A stretch of 64,000 nt of DNA from Bradysia coprophila. Taxonomy: Eukaryota > Arthropoda > Insecta > Diptera > Sciaridae. The notes under the pieces were generated by a model. The model searched no databases. It was not told the origin of the DNA and saw nothing but the letters and a program-made list of their open reading frames with translations. The stretch lies in assembly GCF_014529535.1 (NCBI RefSeq), contig NW_023503409.1:1736390-1800389 (forward strand), given 5' to 3'. Made by a program: the position numbers and the translations under genes. Shown piece by piece: positions 39,721 through 51,557 of the stretch (position 1 is the first letter of the stretch; every line of letters begins with the position of its first letter).

Positions 39721-39836
39721 ATTCTTTAGTTTATTACTTAAAAGTCTTCTGAAGATGGCAATGGTCTAGGGTGTCATTTAGACCCAACGCCGACGGTTAC
39801 GCCGATAGAAGAAAAACCACCCAGCGCACACCTCTA
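39442..39836. mobile_element. hAT-like MITE, complete, 395 bp
   Basis: The left end TAGTGGTGTGCACCGGGTGG is mirrored by CCACCCAGCGCACACCTCTA at the right. GTCGTTTG flanks it on both sides (39434-39441 and 39837-39844), an exact 8-bp target duplication. Nearly the whole element is one long imperfect palindrome, with arms meeting around 39620. The ends resemble those of the 35428-35627 element, so both may be moved by the same transposase. Confidence 0.88.
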
Positions 39837-39943
39837 GTCGTTTGACCGTCTAGATAAGAATGACTTGATATCATGCAATGTACAAATGTGTGAGATGTGC
39901 GTGGTGAGTATGGGATAAATATGAACCGCCGAACAATAACAGT

Positions 39944-40150
39944 ACATTACGACCGACGTTCCAAATTTTTATTTTGATGAGCAGGGGCGTTATTGCCAGA
40001 CTCGAAGACAGGTCTGTATTCCCATTAGCCAAAATAAAAATTTGGAACCTCGTACCGTATGCGAGTCGTACGTACAGTGCTTTGCGTAAATAGGCAATGC
40101 AAATTTATATTTCATATGAGTGAAGCGCCATTTACATTGCCGTATCACGT
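39944..40150. mobile_element. Foldback MITE, copy 1 of a two-copy family
   Basis: The arms at 39944-39979 and 40030-40060 share ACATTACG.CCG..GTTCC and AATTTTTATTTT with their reverse complements. A non-palindromic tail to about 40150 (TAGGCAATGCAAATTTATAT, then TTTCATATGAGTGAAGCG) matches the tail of the copy at 63594-63790, showing that arms and tail move as one unit. Confidence 0.7.
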
Positions 40151-40169
40151 AAAGTGTTTTTAACGTGAA

Positions 40170-41870
40170 GTGTTTTTAAAGTGTGCGATCATTGACGCGG
40201 AGTCTAAAGCGAATGCGTTTGTTAGGATTTTTGCCAAGAATTCTACTCTAGATGATACGGACCAAGCGCCGCCGGTTATGCCGCGAGTAAGGTGTAGGAT
40301 GAAAAGGATCTACTTTAGAGTTAGGGTGATTAGCCGAGTGATGAAAAGCCTCAACACGAAGAAGTCCTCTGGTCCTGACGGTATTCCCGCCACGGTTCTT
40401 AAGAACTGTAACTCTGTGCTTTCTCGGCCACTCGCTCGACTTTTTCATCTGTCTTACTCTTCGGGCGTTTACCCAGCTAACTGGAAGCTGACAAATATTC
40501 AGCCGGTTTTCAAGAAGAAGGGAAACCGCTCTGATCCGAAAGACTATCGACCGATTGCGATAACTTCTGTGTTGGCAAAAGTTATGGAAAAGGTAATTAA
40601 GCAAAATTTAATGCTTTACCTAGAGACGAACAGGCTCATACACGATAGGCAATATGGTTTCAGATCGAAACGTTCAACGGGTGATATGATGGCATATCTT
40701 TCACAGATGTGGAGTCAGTCTCTTCACTCGTTTGGCGAGACTCAAGCGATTGCTCTCGATTTCTCAAAAGCCTTTGATCGAGTCTGGCATAGGAACCTGC
40801 TCAGCAAATTAGCTGCTTTCGGAGTGGGTCCAGAGATGTGTTGCTGGATCGAGAGTTTTTTGAAGAGTCGAAAGATCCAAGTTGTACTTGATGGAGCTAC
40901 TTCCGATAGGCTGGAGATAAATGCAGGAGTCCCCCAAGGTTCGGTTCTTTCACCAATCTTGTTTCTGATTTACATCAATGACCTTTTGAACGCTACATCC
41001 AATCCCATTCATGGATTTGCTGATGACAGCACGCTACACCACTCGTATAAGTTCGATAAAGTGCCGAAGAAAGAGGATGTAGATGAGGCTCGCAAAGGTA
41101 TGGTAGAGACATTGAGTTCCGACATTGGTGTTCTTAAGGAGTGGGTCCGAGCTAACAGAGTTGAGCTGAATTTAGGCAAGACTCAAAAATGTCGGTTCTC
41201 CCACAAGAGGACTGAGATGACGACGGCTCTGCCCACCATGACCGACGAATTTGAAGACACTTCAAGTCTAAGATTGCTCGGAACGAATGTTACCAGCAAG
41301 ATGCTGTGGAATGAACACGTAGTGAGTGTGACGAAGGCAGCGGCAAAGAGATTGGGATTTCTCAGGAGATGCAAAAGATTCTTCTCGTCCACAGAGCTTG
41401 TGACTATATACAAAGCTTATGTAAGGCCTCTAGTTGAATTCAACTCTCATCTCTGGGTCGGTGCTCCACCCTCAACGTTGGATCTTCTCGAAAGACTTCA
41501 AAGGAGAGCTATCCGATTGATCGGTGACGAAAGCGTTACAAATCCAATTGACACTCTCGAACATCGGCGCATCGTTGGTGCTATTTCGTTGTTCTACAGA
41601 TACTATTACGGTGAATGTTCATCGGAGATATCGACGCTGATCCCGCCTATCCACAATTCGACTCTTGTCACTAGGCAATCAGCACGAGCACATCCCCATG
41701 TTGTCGCTTCTGAATTTTGCCGCACGGCAAAGTTCAAGGGAACTTTCTTCTCAGTTGCGATTCGTTTGTGGAATAGTCTTCCGGCTCATGTCTTCCCCCC
41801 CGTATGTAATCCTCAACTTTTCAAGAATAATATTAATACCCATTACCGAGCATTTCCCCCAATTATTTAG
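40170..41870 (+). CDS. Non-LTR reverse transcriptase, partial ORF2, 566 codons
   Basis: The frame is open throughout. In order it shows KKSSGPDGIPATVLKNC (fingers), YRPIAITSVLAKVMEKVI, RQYGFRSKRSTGD, the first catalytic Asp in ALDFSKAFDRVWH at about residue 197, AGVPQGSVLSPILFLIYIND, the catalytic pair in HGFADDSTLH at residues about 285-286, LNLGKTQ, and LRLLGTNVT, followed by a C-terminal domain with AYVRPLVEFNSHLW. These are the standard reverse-transcriptase blocks. The N-terminal endonuclease is absent and the first codon is only where the frame begins; the true start lay further upstream in the full element. It could still make a polymerase fragment but cannot by itself nick target DNA. 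Confidence 0.92.
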   Translation: MFLKCAIIDAESKANAFVRIFAKNSTLDDTDQAPPVMPRVRCRMKRIYFRVRVISRVMKSLNTKKSSGPDGIPATVLKNCNSVLSRPLARLFHLSYSSGVYPANWKLTNIQPVFKKKGNRSDPKDYRPIAITSVLAKVMEKVIKQNLMLYLETNRLIHDRQYGFRSKRSTGDMMAYLSQMWSQSLHSFGETQAIALDFSKAFDRVWHRNLLSKLAAFGVGPEMCCWIESFLKSRKIQVVLDGATSDRLEINAGVPQGSVLSPILFLIYINDLLNATSNPIHGFADDSTLHHSYKFDKVPKKEDVDEARKGMVETLSSDIGVLKEWVRANRVELNLGKTQKCRFSHKRTEMTTALPTMTDEFEDTSSLRLLGTNVTSKMLWNEHVVSVTKAAAKRLGFLRRCKRFFSSTELVTIYKAYVRPLVEFNSHLWVGAPPSTLDLLERLQRRAIRLIGDESVTNPIDTLEHRRIVGAISLFYRYYYGECSSEISTLIPPIHNSTLVTRQSARAHPHVVASEFCRTAKFKGTFFSVAIRLWNSLPAHVFPPVCNPQLFKNNINTHYRAFPPII

Positions 41871-41934
41871 GCTAGACCGTGTTGATGTGAACCATCAACA
41901 TCAAAGGGATATATCCCTTGTGTTTGTGCTTGCA

Positions 41935-41982
<48 letters not shown>
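40170..41982 (+). mobile_element. 5'-truncated non-LTR retrotransposon with poly(A) tail
   Basis: The element consists of an open reverse-transcriptase frame, a 3' UTR of about 70 bases with a small hairpin (AAGGGATATATCCCTT near 41903) and a 45-nt uninterrupted A run at 41938-41982. The endonuclease domain is missing, so the copy is 5'-truncated, a usual outcome of target-primed reverse transcription. The long clean A tail and the undamaged frame suggest a young insertion. A target duplication could not be identified with confidence. Clade is probably Jockey or a relative, inferred from motifs and the A tail. Confidence 0.85.
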
Positions 41983-41986
<4 letters not shown>

Positions 41987-42471
41987 TTAAACGGGTTTAT
42001 CATTATCATGCACGTACGCGCAACTATTTCACCCGTGGAAAATTTTTGACATTTAAACATCCATTTGCATTTCTTAGTGAATCCTGATTCATTCATGTCA
42101 TGTATGTAAAGCACTCGCCATTCACAATTGCTATCAATATTAAAATGCACAGCGTGCGCTTATGGTTTCCACTCAACAAAAAGTACTCCGTAAGAGAGCC
42201 GACGTATAATATACATACCAAAAGTATATCGGTGTCGGTTTTCAAAATTCCGTACGTGTTGAAACATTCATTTGATTAGATTCGCTTCTCTGTTAGATTT
42301 AGTAAATTTCATTGCGTGTTTTCTATGTTAATGTCAAATGAACTACTTCAAAGTCTAAAAACACAAGTAAATGTGGGTTGAGATTGTAGACTTTGTGGAA
42401 AAAGGGAAAACGTTTTAAAAACATAGTTTTTCTTGGTGTAACTGGAAATTTAGCGGAATATAGAATAGGGT

Positions 42472-42711
42472 GGGTCAAAAGTCTCAGAAATTGATAATTT
42501 TAGAGTGGTCACTTTCTAAAAATAATTCTATGGTCGAAACAGAACGTACGTTAAAAAAAAAAATGATGGCCCTGTATGGGATGACAAAATTTGGCGATGG
42601 GTCTGGACCATTTTTTTTTAATTTTTTATTTTTAAACGTTCTGTTTCGACCTTAGAATTATTTTTAGAAAGAGACCGCTCTAAAATTATGAATTTCTGAG
42701 ACTTTTGACCC
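42472..42711. mobile_element. Foldback MITE, 240 bp with 76-bp arms
   Basis: Left arm GGGTCAAAAGTCTCAGAAAT and onward to about 42548 is reverse-complementary to the right arm ending ATTTCTGAGACTTTTGACCC, with few mismatches. Between them lie an A run and T runs. TATAG may flank it on both sides, which would put the true ends about ten bases further out; this is uncertain. Confidence 0.75.
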
Positions 42712-45700
42712 CCGCTTATATAGAAAAGGCCGATTCAACGTAGCTATCAATCCATGATACACCCTTAGGAGCACAAATGCTCTATGGAAAGTTCTGATTG
42801 TCAAGAATGGAAAGTTCATATGTAGCGAATATGTGAAGAGAGGTCGCAAAATTGCGTGAAGAGTGAAATGACACAGAATTTATTTGGTTTTCAGCAAAAC
42901 TTCGTCTAACGTAAATTGTAAGACATCCACTTTACTGACGCAAAAATAAGTACTGTAGGTGATTGTATGTTAATCGCTTTTTCAGAGGAAGAAAAAATGA
43001 CAATAAATTTTTTTATTTCCTCTTTAAAAACATTTTAAATGACAATGATATAATAAAACTTCTTGTTAAAACGCCATCATACATTCAAAAATGTTGTTGC
43101 TGGAAATTCTAAAATTATGACTCATTTGTTATTACCACACTTAATGGAAAACTTTCTCCATCAAAAAGTTACTTTTAATGACATTTATATTAATATTAAA
43201 GCAAACAAATCCATAAAATTCTATAAAAAGAAAATATTCCAGATGTGTATATCATTGTTATGTCATGCTGTCATGTACTTTATACATATACCTTATATGG
43301 ACAAAAGCTTGCAATGATAAAACAGACAAACTCTCCTCGAACCAGATATATATTTTCCTTTCAGTTGTATTTGCTTTGGTCTCAAAAAGTGTACGTATCA
43401 ATCCTCCAGCATGAGGAGGAAAATATATTATAGTAATTTTATTCATTCTTCGTATTATAGCCAACCAAAACCGGAAATGTCTACAACAAAACATTTTCAT
43501 TTTTTTTTTCAAACAGAAAACTTTTCAAACATATTCTCCCCATTTTAATATAAAAAGAAATATATAAATTTTCTGTGCGGTGAGTTTAATTAATTAAGTT
43601 TTTCTCCGCACAAGTTAACGAATACAACGGAGAATATAAATTCAAGTTTGCCGTGCTGTATGTCTTGTTATTTGAACGTTTCGCTGATTCTGTATATAGA
43701 TGTTTTAGGTATAGTTTGAACTTAACATAACATACGTATGTATAATTCAACAAATTTGCGGTTTCATCCAAGAGTATTTTGAAGCGATCTTCTTTATGCG
43801 AATTTTGTTTGCAACGAAAATGAATAATTTATTTATTTTTTTGTTTCTTTATTCAAAAACTTTGATTTGAATGCTTTTCATATACCACAACTAAAATAAG
43901 CAAAACAAAACAGAATCAAGACAACAAAAAAAAAACTTTAAAATTCATTGTCAACGATATGAAAAGAATGTAATCAATTTTTTTATAGCAAAGTTGATTT
44001 ATATCACCTGAAAAGAAAGAATTAATTAATTTATTTTAGATTACTTTAAGTGGGTACACGTTTATTATTGGGTACGAAAATTGTTTGCAATATTATTTGA
44101 CACTGAAAAATCTTATTAGTTATTTTAAAACGACACAATGTGTCACGATAAGATAATTAAAATTTATGCGCAGCATAACGTTGATTTCATTGAAAGTGGT
44201 TTGATATTTCATAATAACATCGTCATCATTTATAAATTGAAAGATGGCTATAATACTATATGTCGGTCGTACATATTTTGATATTTGAGCTGATCCCAAG
44301 TAGAACGGAAGCTTTTCTTAAATGAACATTTAGAAAGGTTAAATTCGTTATTTCGCTTCATTTGAACCACTTCAGTTAAGTTAAACAGCAGAGGGTGGAA
44401 ATTGCTTAAATAGAACTGCCGTATTAGTAATTGCTACAATTCAGAATAACAAAATCATTTGGCACATTGTAAATACATACTGCTTAAATTACGCGATACT
44501 GAAGCTTGCCTGCACAAACAACAAATTATCGTATACAGTACAAATACAAATTTCCAAATAAATCATATTGTTATCTGCTGGTTATTCTTTGAAATAGGTG
44601 TTTCGTGTACACCTACTGTTAACCTGAGGGTTTATTGTATTGACATTTTGAAATTAAACTAAAAGCGAGACTTTCAAAGTTGGAAAAAGTTTGGTTTCCA
44701 ACCGTAAACTATTCTCCGACAAGTTTTCCGACACTCGTAAATTCAAAACTATTATACTGTTTCAAAGTCGATTATGTCGAAAAATTTTTGTGTTTTTCTA
44801 TGACAATATTTATAAGTTCCATTCTTTGCGTCACATTGAGAAACTTCCAGTTGAATGATAAGAGAAATGCAAGCAAAAATTATTATTGAAATTCAAAATG
44901 ATTCATAAATTCACTTTATTTGAACTTTGTTTCGAACTCTCCTCGGTTGGAAGTTGCAATAATAAAACGGTTTTTTTTTTGTACTATTTCATAAAAGGAA
45001 TAGACAACTTTATTTAATCGATTGCCATGAGCATCGTGCAGCGTATAAAGATAAACTTTATAAAGTTTAACCCATAACTGAATAAAGTGACGACTTAAGG
45101 GGCATGACTGATATGTTTGCATGTAGAAAAATTTGTTTGCAAAAATTTATTACTTTCTTTAGTGATACCGTACACCTAGTTAAGTAGAAGCCATGTCACA
45201 TAAAATTCAATTATAATTTTCTTCGGTAAGTTCTTGATAAAGTGGTGCGTTTAGCTAAGGTACACGAATATGTTATTGCTTTTAAGAAACTTTATTAATG
45301 TAACTTTGTAAGCTTGTAATCAATTTTTAATTGGCATTTGTCGCAGGCGTGTTGTTTTTATGTACCCGATGTAATTGTTTGTAGACCATGGATAAGAACA
45401 GGGCTGCTTCATTTTTAATACTGAATTCTTTGCTTAAGACGAAGATCTGTTAACTAAGATCCTTGGAGCGTATGCTTATATTTCAGGCTACATATCAGAT
45501 AAGATTATCTAAGTCATGTCCAATACAATCAAAGAAAATTTTCCGTTTCTTGTTCATAGATAAACTACCACAACGAATACATTCAATTCGTGTCAGCTAA
45601 TTTTATCTGCTTTTTTTAGTCATATTCATATATTTAAGGACCTAGCACACTCCCAACACACGTGTAAAGAAATGCTTTTTTTAAGGTAGACCGGAATTGA

Positions 45701-48700
45701 TCAGAATTCACGTCACATTTTGTTTATGTAGGCTCATCTATAAGATGGTCTGAATTAGATACATGACGTAACAGCATACTCTTTTAGAATTTTAATCAAA
45801 ATATGGAAAATAAGTTTCAATAGGTATACACTCAAAATCATGTTTGAAAATCAGCTCGATAATCCCTTTCCCCTCAAAGTATTAAAAAAATAAAATATTT
45901 GTCTGAGAAAGCACGTGAATGAATATGCTCACACAAAACATGTTTATGTGACGAAAAATAGATAACATCCGAAAAGTTTAAACAATCACATCCAGCTCCT
46001 ATTATATGCATGCTCAATGTTCATATCATTTTTTCAAGGTATTTTCAATTTTACTGTTGTAATTTTCATTTACATCCATTGAATACCCGCACAATCGATA
46101 TCGAACTCTCAGACGGTTTGACGGCCAATTTACGAAGTTTGTTCTGTTCATAATATATTCTTTTGTTATCGATTCAATTTTAAATTGGCTATGCTCATTG
46201 CTCAATGTAATGAAAATGATCGAAATTAGTGACAATGTAATAAAAACGCATTAAACCATCCACTTGTGAATGCATATATGCGACACTTTAATTGAAATGA
46301 AATCAATTTTCAACTTCACATCTTTAGCCAATCTGAATTTGCATGAATAATTCATCGCCGGTCTCTACCAATTTTACATTCACATCAAAACATGCAAATT
46401 TAATGATAAACCACACACAGTAAAAACTAATGCTTCAGCACCTAGCTTATAGCGGGTAAAATTATATAAAAGTTAAAATAAATTATGGAAATTCGAAAAT
46501 AACATTTCATTTCTGTAAAAAAAAATATGAAAACCCGAGTCGGAACAAGTAACGTGAGACAGGATGTCCTACATGTATTTTCATTTTATTCAAAAAATGG
46601 AAAAAGAAATGATAAATCTGTAAGCTGTACAAGGCCCTTAACATTTATCTTCAATTAAGTTAAGGATATACATTTTCACTGGAGCGTCACAACGATCTCA
46701 TCACCAATCCCATATATCTTCAAATGTAACATATACGCACATCTTGTTTATGTAATAAATGTACGCGTTTTTCGTACGACCCAAAAAAAAGATAGGAGAA
46801 GACTGGTTCTGTTCTGTTGGATATCATTCAATTATATGCAGATTTTTTTCGGTATGCTTTTAGTCTACGGTCTTGTCATGTATATTCCGAGAGATCAGAA
46901 AATATTTAATAAATATCTTTGGGAAAATTCAATTTGAAAATGACGAAACGGAGATTTTTTTGCGAGACGAGGGTTTTTTTTATAGAAAATGAAATTTTTA
47001 GATTTTAGATAATTGAAATTTACTGGTTGGACGGTGATTTGTAGCCCGAGTTACAATTTTGGGATTATTCTTCTTTCTCATATTTTTGTAGCAAAATAAC
47101 AAGCAAAAAAATTATACGCCTGGAAGGTATTCAAATTTCGAGCATTTTATTTCTTTATAAATTTCGAGTTTATTCCTTATTATTCGGGAGCAACATGCCC
47201 ATACAATTATTTGCTATGTTGCTACTTAAAATCAAAAATATAACGAAAAATTGACTTGTTGTCGATGATATGTTAGGATGAAGTTCGATGATTCCAGAAT
47301 TTAGAAATAGTTATTTATGCCACCAAGTGAGGAAACGTATCGTCAGTGGTTATTTATGACATAGAATGCGAAGTACTTTATTAAGCCGTGTGTCATTATA
47401 CATATCATGAGCCTGATCAAGTACTTCGCACCGAGATTTATAGTACGTTTTATGCAATTTAAAATTAGCAGTTTTCGAACATTATGGTGCTGAGTTGCAT
47501 AAATAACTATTATTGTAGCTTGTTTTAACCCTGTAAAAAATTGATGGGTATTCGATGTCAATTTCCGAAATTTCGTAGAACAACAAGTTCTTATTTTTGA
47601 TAAATCCCTCACAAAAATGTCAGTTTCTAAACAATTTTATTGTAGATAAACCACACAACAAAATTTTAATTACGGAGAACCAAATTCCTTTCGAATAAGT
47701 TTCACATCGAACAAAACAAAATACATGGGCGAACAGTGAGCATACTACTGAATATTTCAGTGAGTACAATAAAAGCCACAATACCCCGTACCATAGTAAA
47801 ATTTCAATCTTAACATTCATTAAATATAAATTGTGAACACGAAACAAACGGCGCGGCGCTTGCATTTCAACTTTGCACATCAGGTATTTTTGTGGCATGG
47901 TACGCTATAAAAGACATTAAGAAGCATTTTCCAATCAAATGAAAACTATAAAGTTTTCTCATTTCTCATAATATTTGAATTGTTTTTGTTCCGAACTAAC
48001 TTTAACTTCAGAAAAATTGCCAGTGAAATGGCGATTGCCACAGAAGTTGGTGATTCTGAAACTGTATCTAGAAACTGGTATATGTATTATGAAAGTAGCT
48101 CTGCTGCACACGTACTCGTTGTAAGCAGAAATAATTTTATCTAAATTAATTGAGATACGAGCAATGCAGTAGTAACGAGGAACGAGATACACCTGAAGGA
48201 AATCGTATAACTTTAAATGGTACCGTTTCATTTACGTTCAAAATTATTTTTTTTACCAAGCTTTTAGTTACCTCACTAATACAAACCCTCTGAATAATTT
48301 GTTCTTGCTTTCCCTTTCCTTCTGCATTTTAGCGAAGATTTCTTCTAATTGTGTTATAAGGAGACAAGACAACTATTCGAATTTTCCATTCCCATAATTT
48401 ACTTTCGCTAATGTCTATGTTGGCGTTCTCGTCATTCCTTATGTCCATTACCCTATGTGTGTGGGTGTATTTTTGCTTTGTTAGTTCATTTTCAATATCG
48501 TTGAAATTTCTAATAAGAGAATTCCATTGGAAATTGTGTCAGCGCCTTTGTCATGATGTCATTGTTGTTTAGCTGAACCAGTAAAGCACATTTACGTGTA
48601 CTATAGAAGTGTATGCTTATAATTTATGTCATTCGGATATAATTTCGTGCAACATTTCTGTGATTAATTTTGTGTGTATAGTGCACGTGTATTATACATT

Positions 48701-49431
48701 TACATCGTTTGGAAACAATCACCAAAATGGTAATAGGTCTCAGAGAGGCTTATAATAGATATTTATGCATTTGGAACTGCCAATGGATAATTAGTATCGA
48801 AGTAGACTGAACGATCTATGGGCGTCAGCATACAGCTTCATTACTCACCATTACTCGAAACAAATTCATTAACTAAATTAAGTACGTATGATGACAGGGT
48901 AACAGAGTGAGATATGTAACCTCTGATAAAACTTTGCATGTTTCAGACATAAGACATTCAAAGTTTACGAATGTGCCAGCCCAGCATCTTGCATTTGTCA
49001 GGCATTCAGCCATTCAGAAGAGCTTAACATTCTATATTTAGGAGTTTCCGGATATCTTGATTTCGCCAGGCAAGGAATGTATGTTATTTTTGAGTCAGCA
49101 CAACACTATGCAAAGGACCTTGTGCTGGCACAACATACACATTGGGGTAACATAAAACCCTTCTTCTCATTTTCAACGTAAAAATCTTCATTTGAAATGA
49201 TTAAAAATATTGAGGAATGCGTTGAATTATAAATTTGAAAAGTGGATCGCCGTGGGCTCTGCAGACCCTTGTCTTTAAGACATTGTCACACATTTGATTT
49301 TTTACCTCTCTCTGCTGTATCGGAGAATTATCGATCTCACCACAATCTTTACCGGAGATTCTTCTAAGTTAATTAACTCGATTTTTATTCCCAAAGAATA
49401 ACACCTTCAATATTTCTTAACTAATGTTAAT
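42712..49431. other. AT-rich interval without a supported gene
   Basis: About 6.7 kb. No reading frame shows a recognisable domain, and no hairpin element or microsatellite of note was seen apart from homopolymer runs. The minus-strand frames at 47620-48231 encode hydrophobic peptides but lack splice support. Confidence 0.5.
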
Positions 49432-49511
49432 ATGTCAAATATGCCGGTGGAGCAACTGAAGATGGCCACCACCGAGCTTCGAGGCCGAAACAGTGTCTCC
49501 TTTCAATGGAG
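49432..49511 (+). CDS. Candidate first coding exon, gene unidentified
   Basis: An ATG at 49432 opens a frame starting MSNMPVEQLKMATTELRGRN, then SVSFQW, ending at a possible donor (GAG then GTTTCA at 49512). GC at third codon positions (GCC ACC ACC GAG .. GGC CGA AAC) contrasts strongly with the AT-rich surroundings, which is the main reason to call it coding. The frame stays open to 49617, but the sequence becomes AT-rich after the donor. No downstream exon and no family were identified. It could be an alternative first exon of a gene lying beyond the window, or coincidence. Confidence 0.35.
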
Positions 49512-50921
49512 GTTTCATAATTTACTTTACATGATAATTCGTAGTGGTACGAGAAGAGCAAATTTTGTTCTGTTAAGCGGTTTTGATCACGTGAGAGTTT
49601 GTGTAGTCCGTTGCTAAAGCGCAACGTATAAAATACCGTATGCTCAATCTTTGAGTATTTGATGTTTGTCGATATATCAGTGGGTCATGCTCTAAAGTTA
49701 CAGTTTTCATATACGTAATTAATCATGTACCAAAACGAAAATTGTCGATCTGCTCATTTCTATTGTCCTATCCGAAATGAAAGATATATAAACGGTAAAC
49801 TGTGCTTTGTAGTAAAAATATAAGTTACGTGCGTCATGTCATAGGAAAAGACAGAATTTTTATTGCACCTCGGATATACCTAGAGATATTTATCTGAACA
49901 ACTCACAACATGTAAGTTCGTATGCACATTTTTTATATGACGTAACGGTTGAATCAAAAATGTAAAATGCATTCACATGACCTGAATGAACTTCCGTCAC
50001 CTTTTGCGAACTTCCGTTCAAAAGTTGTAAAATAATTTCAACTAAACTATTGTATATGTACGCGAAAAACATTTAAAGCACATTATGCAGTTCCTATGCC
50101 ATGCATCTTTATTTTCGTTAATAAAAAAAACTCACTTGACGTTACAACTAGCAAAAATACTTTTCTGTAGCATATACAATAATAAGTTAAATTTGTCACT
50201 TTCATCGTACTTTCAATGGTTCATTTTTTTGAATTTTTTTTTACTAACATTAAAGCGAAGAAAAATGGAGTGTTGGCATTTATTTAACGTTTTAATATTT
50301 ATAGCGAATGCCGTCTGAAGGTTGCATTCAACGTTTAGCACCCATAAGCCTTTTAAGTGACATTTTGATAACAGTACCTTTGAATTAACTTTTTTTATAG
50401 TTGGGAGAGGTAAAGCTTAGTTGATCTTATGTATTAATATTGAATTATTTGTTCGGAAATGATAGAAGGTATCACTTCCAAGTCCTACTGGCAATTGTAA
50501 TAATTCATTCAGTCATCCTGACAAGTACAGTAACCTCGCCCTCAATCCAGTTCCGCTGACATTGCATTTTTTTTCGAAAGAATGTCACATGCCACGATTT
50601 TGTTCTCTAATTTATGTTTAACTGTTTTCGGACATTAGGTAACAAAATGAAGAATTGAAGAAATTGAGCTTGACAGTCGTTGATAATATTTTTTTTAAAC
50701 CTCAGACCAATAGAATTCACATACTCAGTCAGGAATCGGAATTTTCAGCATCTTTCCCTGGACGCCTAAGAATTTCTTTGAAGAAATTATGACCATAGTA
50801 GGGTTCAACAACTGTCATAGTTTTTTTACTTTCAACTGTGTGTAATTTGGTTCACCATCATTTCTTAATCTGGGATCCATCAATAAATTCAACGTAGTTT
50901 CCATTTAAATAATATTTTCCA
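49512..50921. other. Interval before the Nudix gene, no feature seen
   Basis: About 1.4 kb of AT-rich DNA with only short frames. The Nudix promoter should lie at its right end, but no distinct TATA or initiator was identified. Confidence 0.5.
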
Positions 50922-51487
50922 ATGTATACCAAACATTTAAATCCGAAGAAAAATAAACAAAGAGTCGTTGACGAGGATGGCTTTGTGCGACGGGTTGCAG
51001 CTTTATGTACTCATAAATCTAAAAAGACAAAGGTAGCTAGACAAGATCGCACAATTTTTGTTTATCGAGAGATCTAATCAAACATTCAGTTGTTATTGAT
51101 AACAAGTAAGTCATCGCATGCCAAATGGATAATTCCTGGTGGTGGCATAAACCTAAATGAAACAGCTGAAGACGCTGTCTTGCGCGAGGCATACGAAGAA
51201 GCTGGAGTCATTTGTGATAATGCTACATATTTGGGAGTTGTCGAAGTGATTTCGAGGTGAAATTCGACTTAGCCCCGATCAATTTGACCAATTTGTAATT
51301 TATTTAGGAACTGAACGCAATGAAACGTACAGACGTTTTTTCCTTGGAAGTAATAGAAACGTTGGATGAATGGGAAGAATCCAAAGCGAATAATCGTCTT
51401 CGGCAATGGTTTTCCATTCCTGAGGCGTATGACTTATTATCTAACTATCGACCCGAACAGATTGCTTGCCTTGATCTACTTCGATAA
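50922..51487 (+). CDS. Nudix hydrolase, diphosphoinositol-polyphosphate phosphohydrolase-like, 3 exons, 148 aa
   Basis: Exons 50922-51032, 51090-51245 and 51308-51487 join at phase 0 with GT..AG introns of 57 and 62 bp. Residues 55-77 form a complete Nudix box (G-x5-E-x7-REUxEExGU), with REAYEEAGV at 69-77 binding the catalytic metal. Flanking motifs fit the DIPP/Aps subfamily: DGFVRRVAALC near the N-terminus, KWIIPGGG at 49-56, RTDVFSLEV, LDEWEES and RQWFSI. Enzymes of this group remove phosphate from diphosphoinositol polyphosphates and diadenosine polyphosphates in the cytosol. The substrate is inferred from resemblance only. The first intron contains an in-frame read-through ending in a stop, so splicing is required. 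The second donor must be GTGATT after GAA; using the nearby GTGAAA puts a stop in frame. Confidence 0.87.
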
Positions 51488-51551
51488 TCTCTTTAACAAA
51501 CTTTCTCGGAGCGTTAAATTCGTAGTCTGAAGTTTAGATTCTTAAAAATTG

Positions 51552-51557
51552 AATAAA
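51552..51557 (+). terminator. Polyadenylation signal of the Nudix gene
   Basis: AATAAA 65 bases after the stop codon at 51487, on the same strand and at a normal distance. Confidence 0.6.

Larger units (their letters stand above)
36224..39943. other. AT-rich interval, probably intron, with duplicated segment
   Basis: If the exon ending at 36223 is real, this is the beginning of its first intron. No further exon was seen. The part from 38448 is occupied by the 633-bp tandem duplication and its hAT-like elements; the rest is featureless AT-rich DNA with short incidental frames. Confidence 0.5.

Noticed and set aside
41665..42087. Plus-strand frame running through the poly(A) tail (poly-lysine)
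   Set aside because: It overlaps the reverse-transcriptase ORF in another frame and then simply translates the A run; it is not a gene.
47620..48231. Two minus-strand frames with hydrophobic stretches, loosely reminiscent of innexin or chemoreceptor membrane segments
   Set aside because: The resemblance is weak, the two frames do not join through good splice sites, and conserved cysteines or signature motifs are missing.
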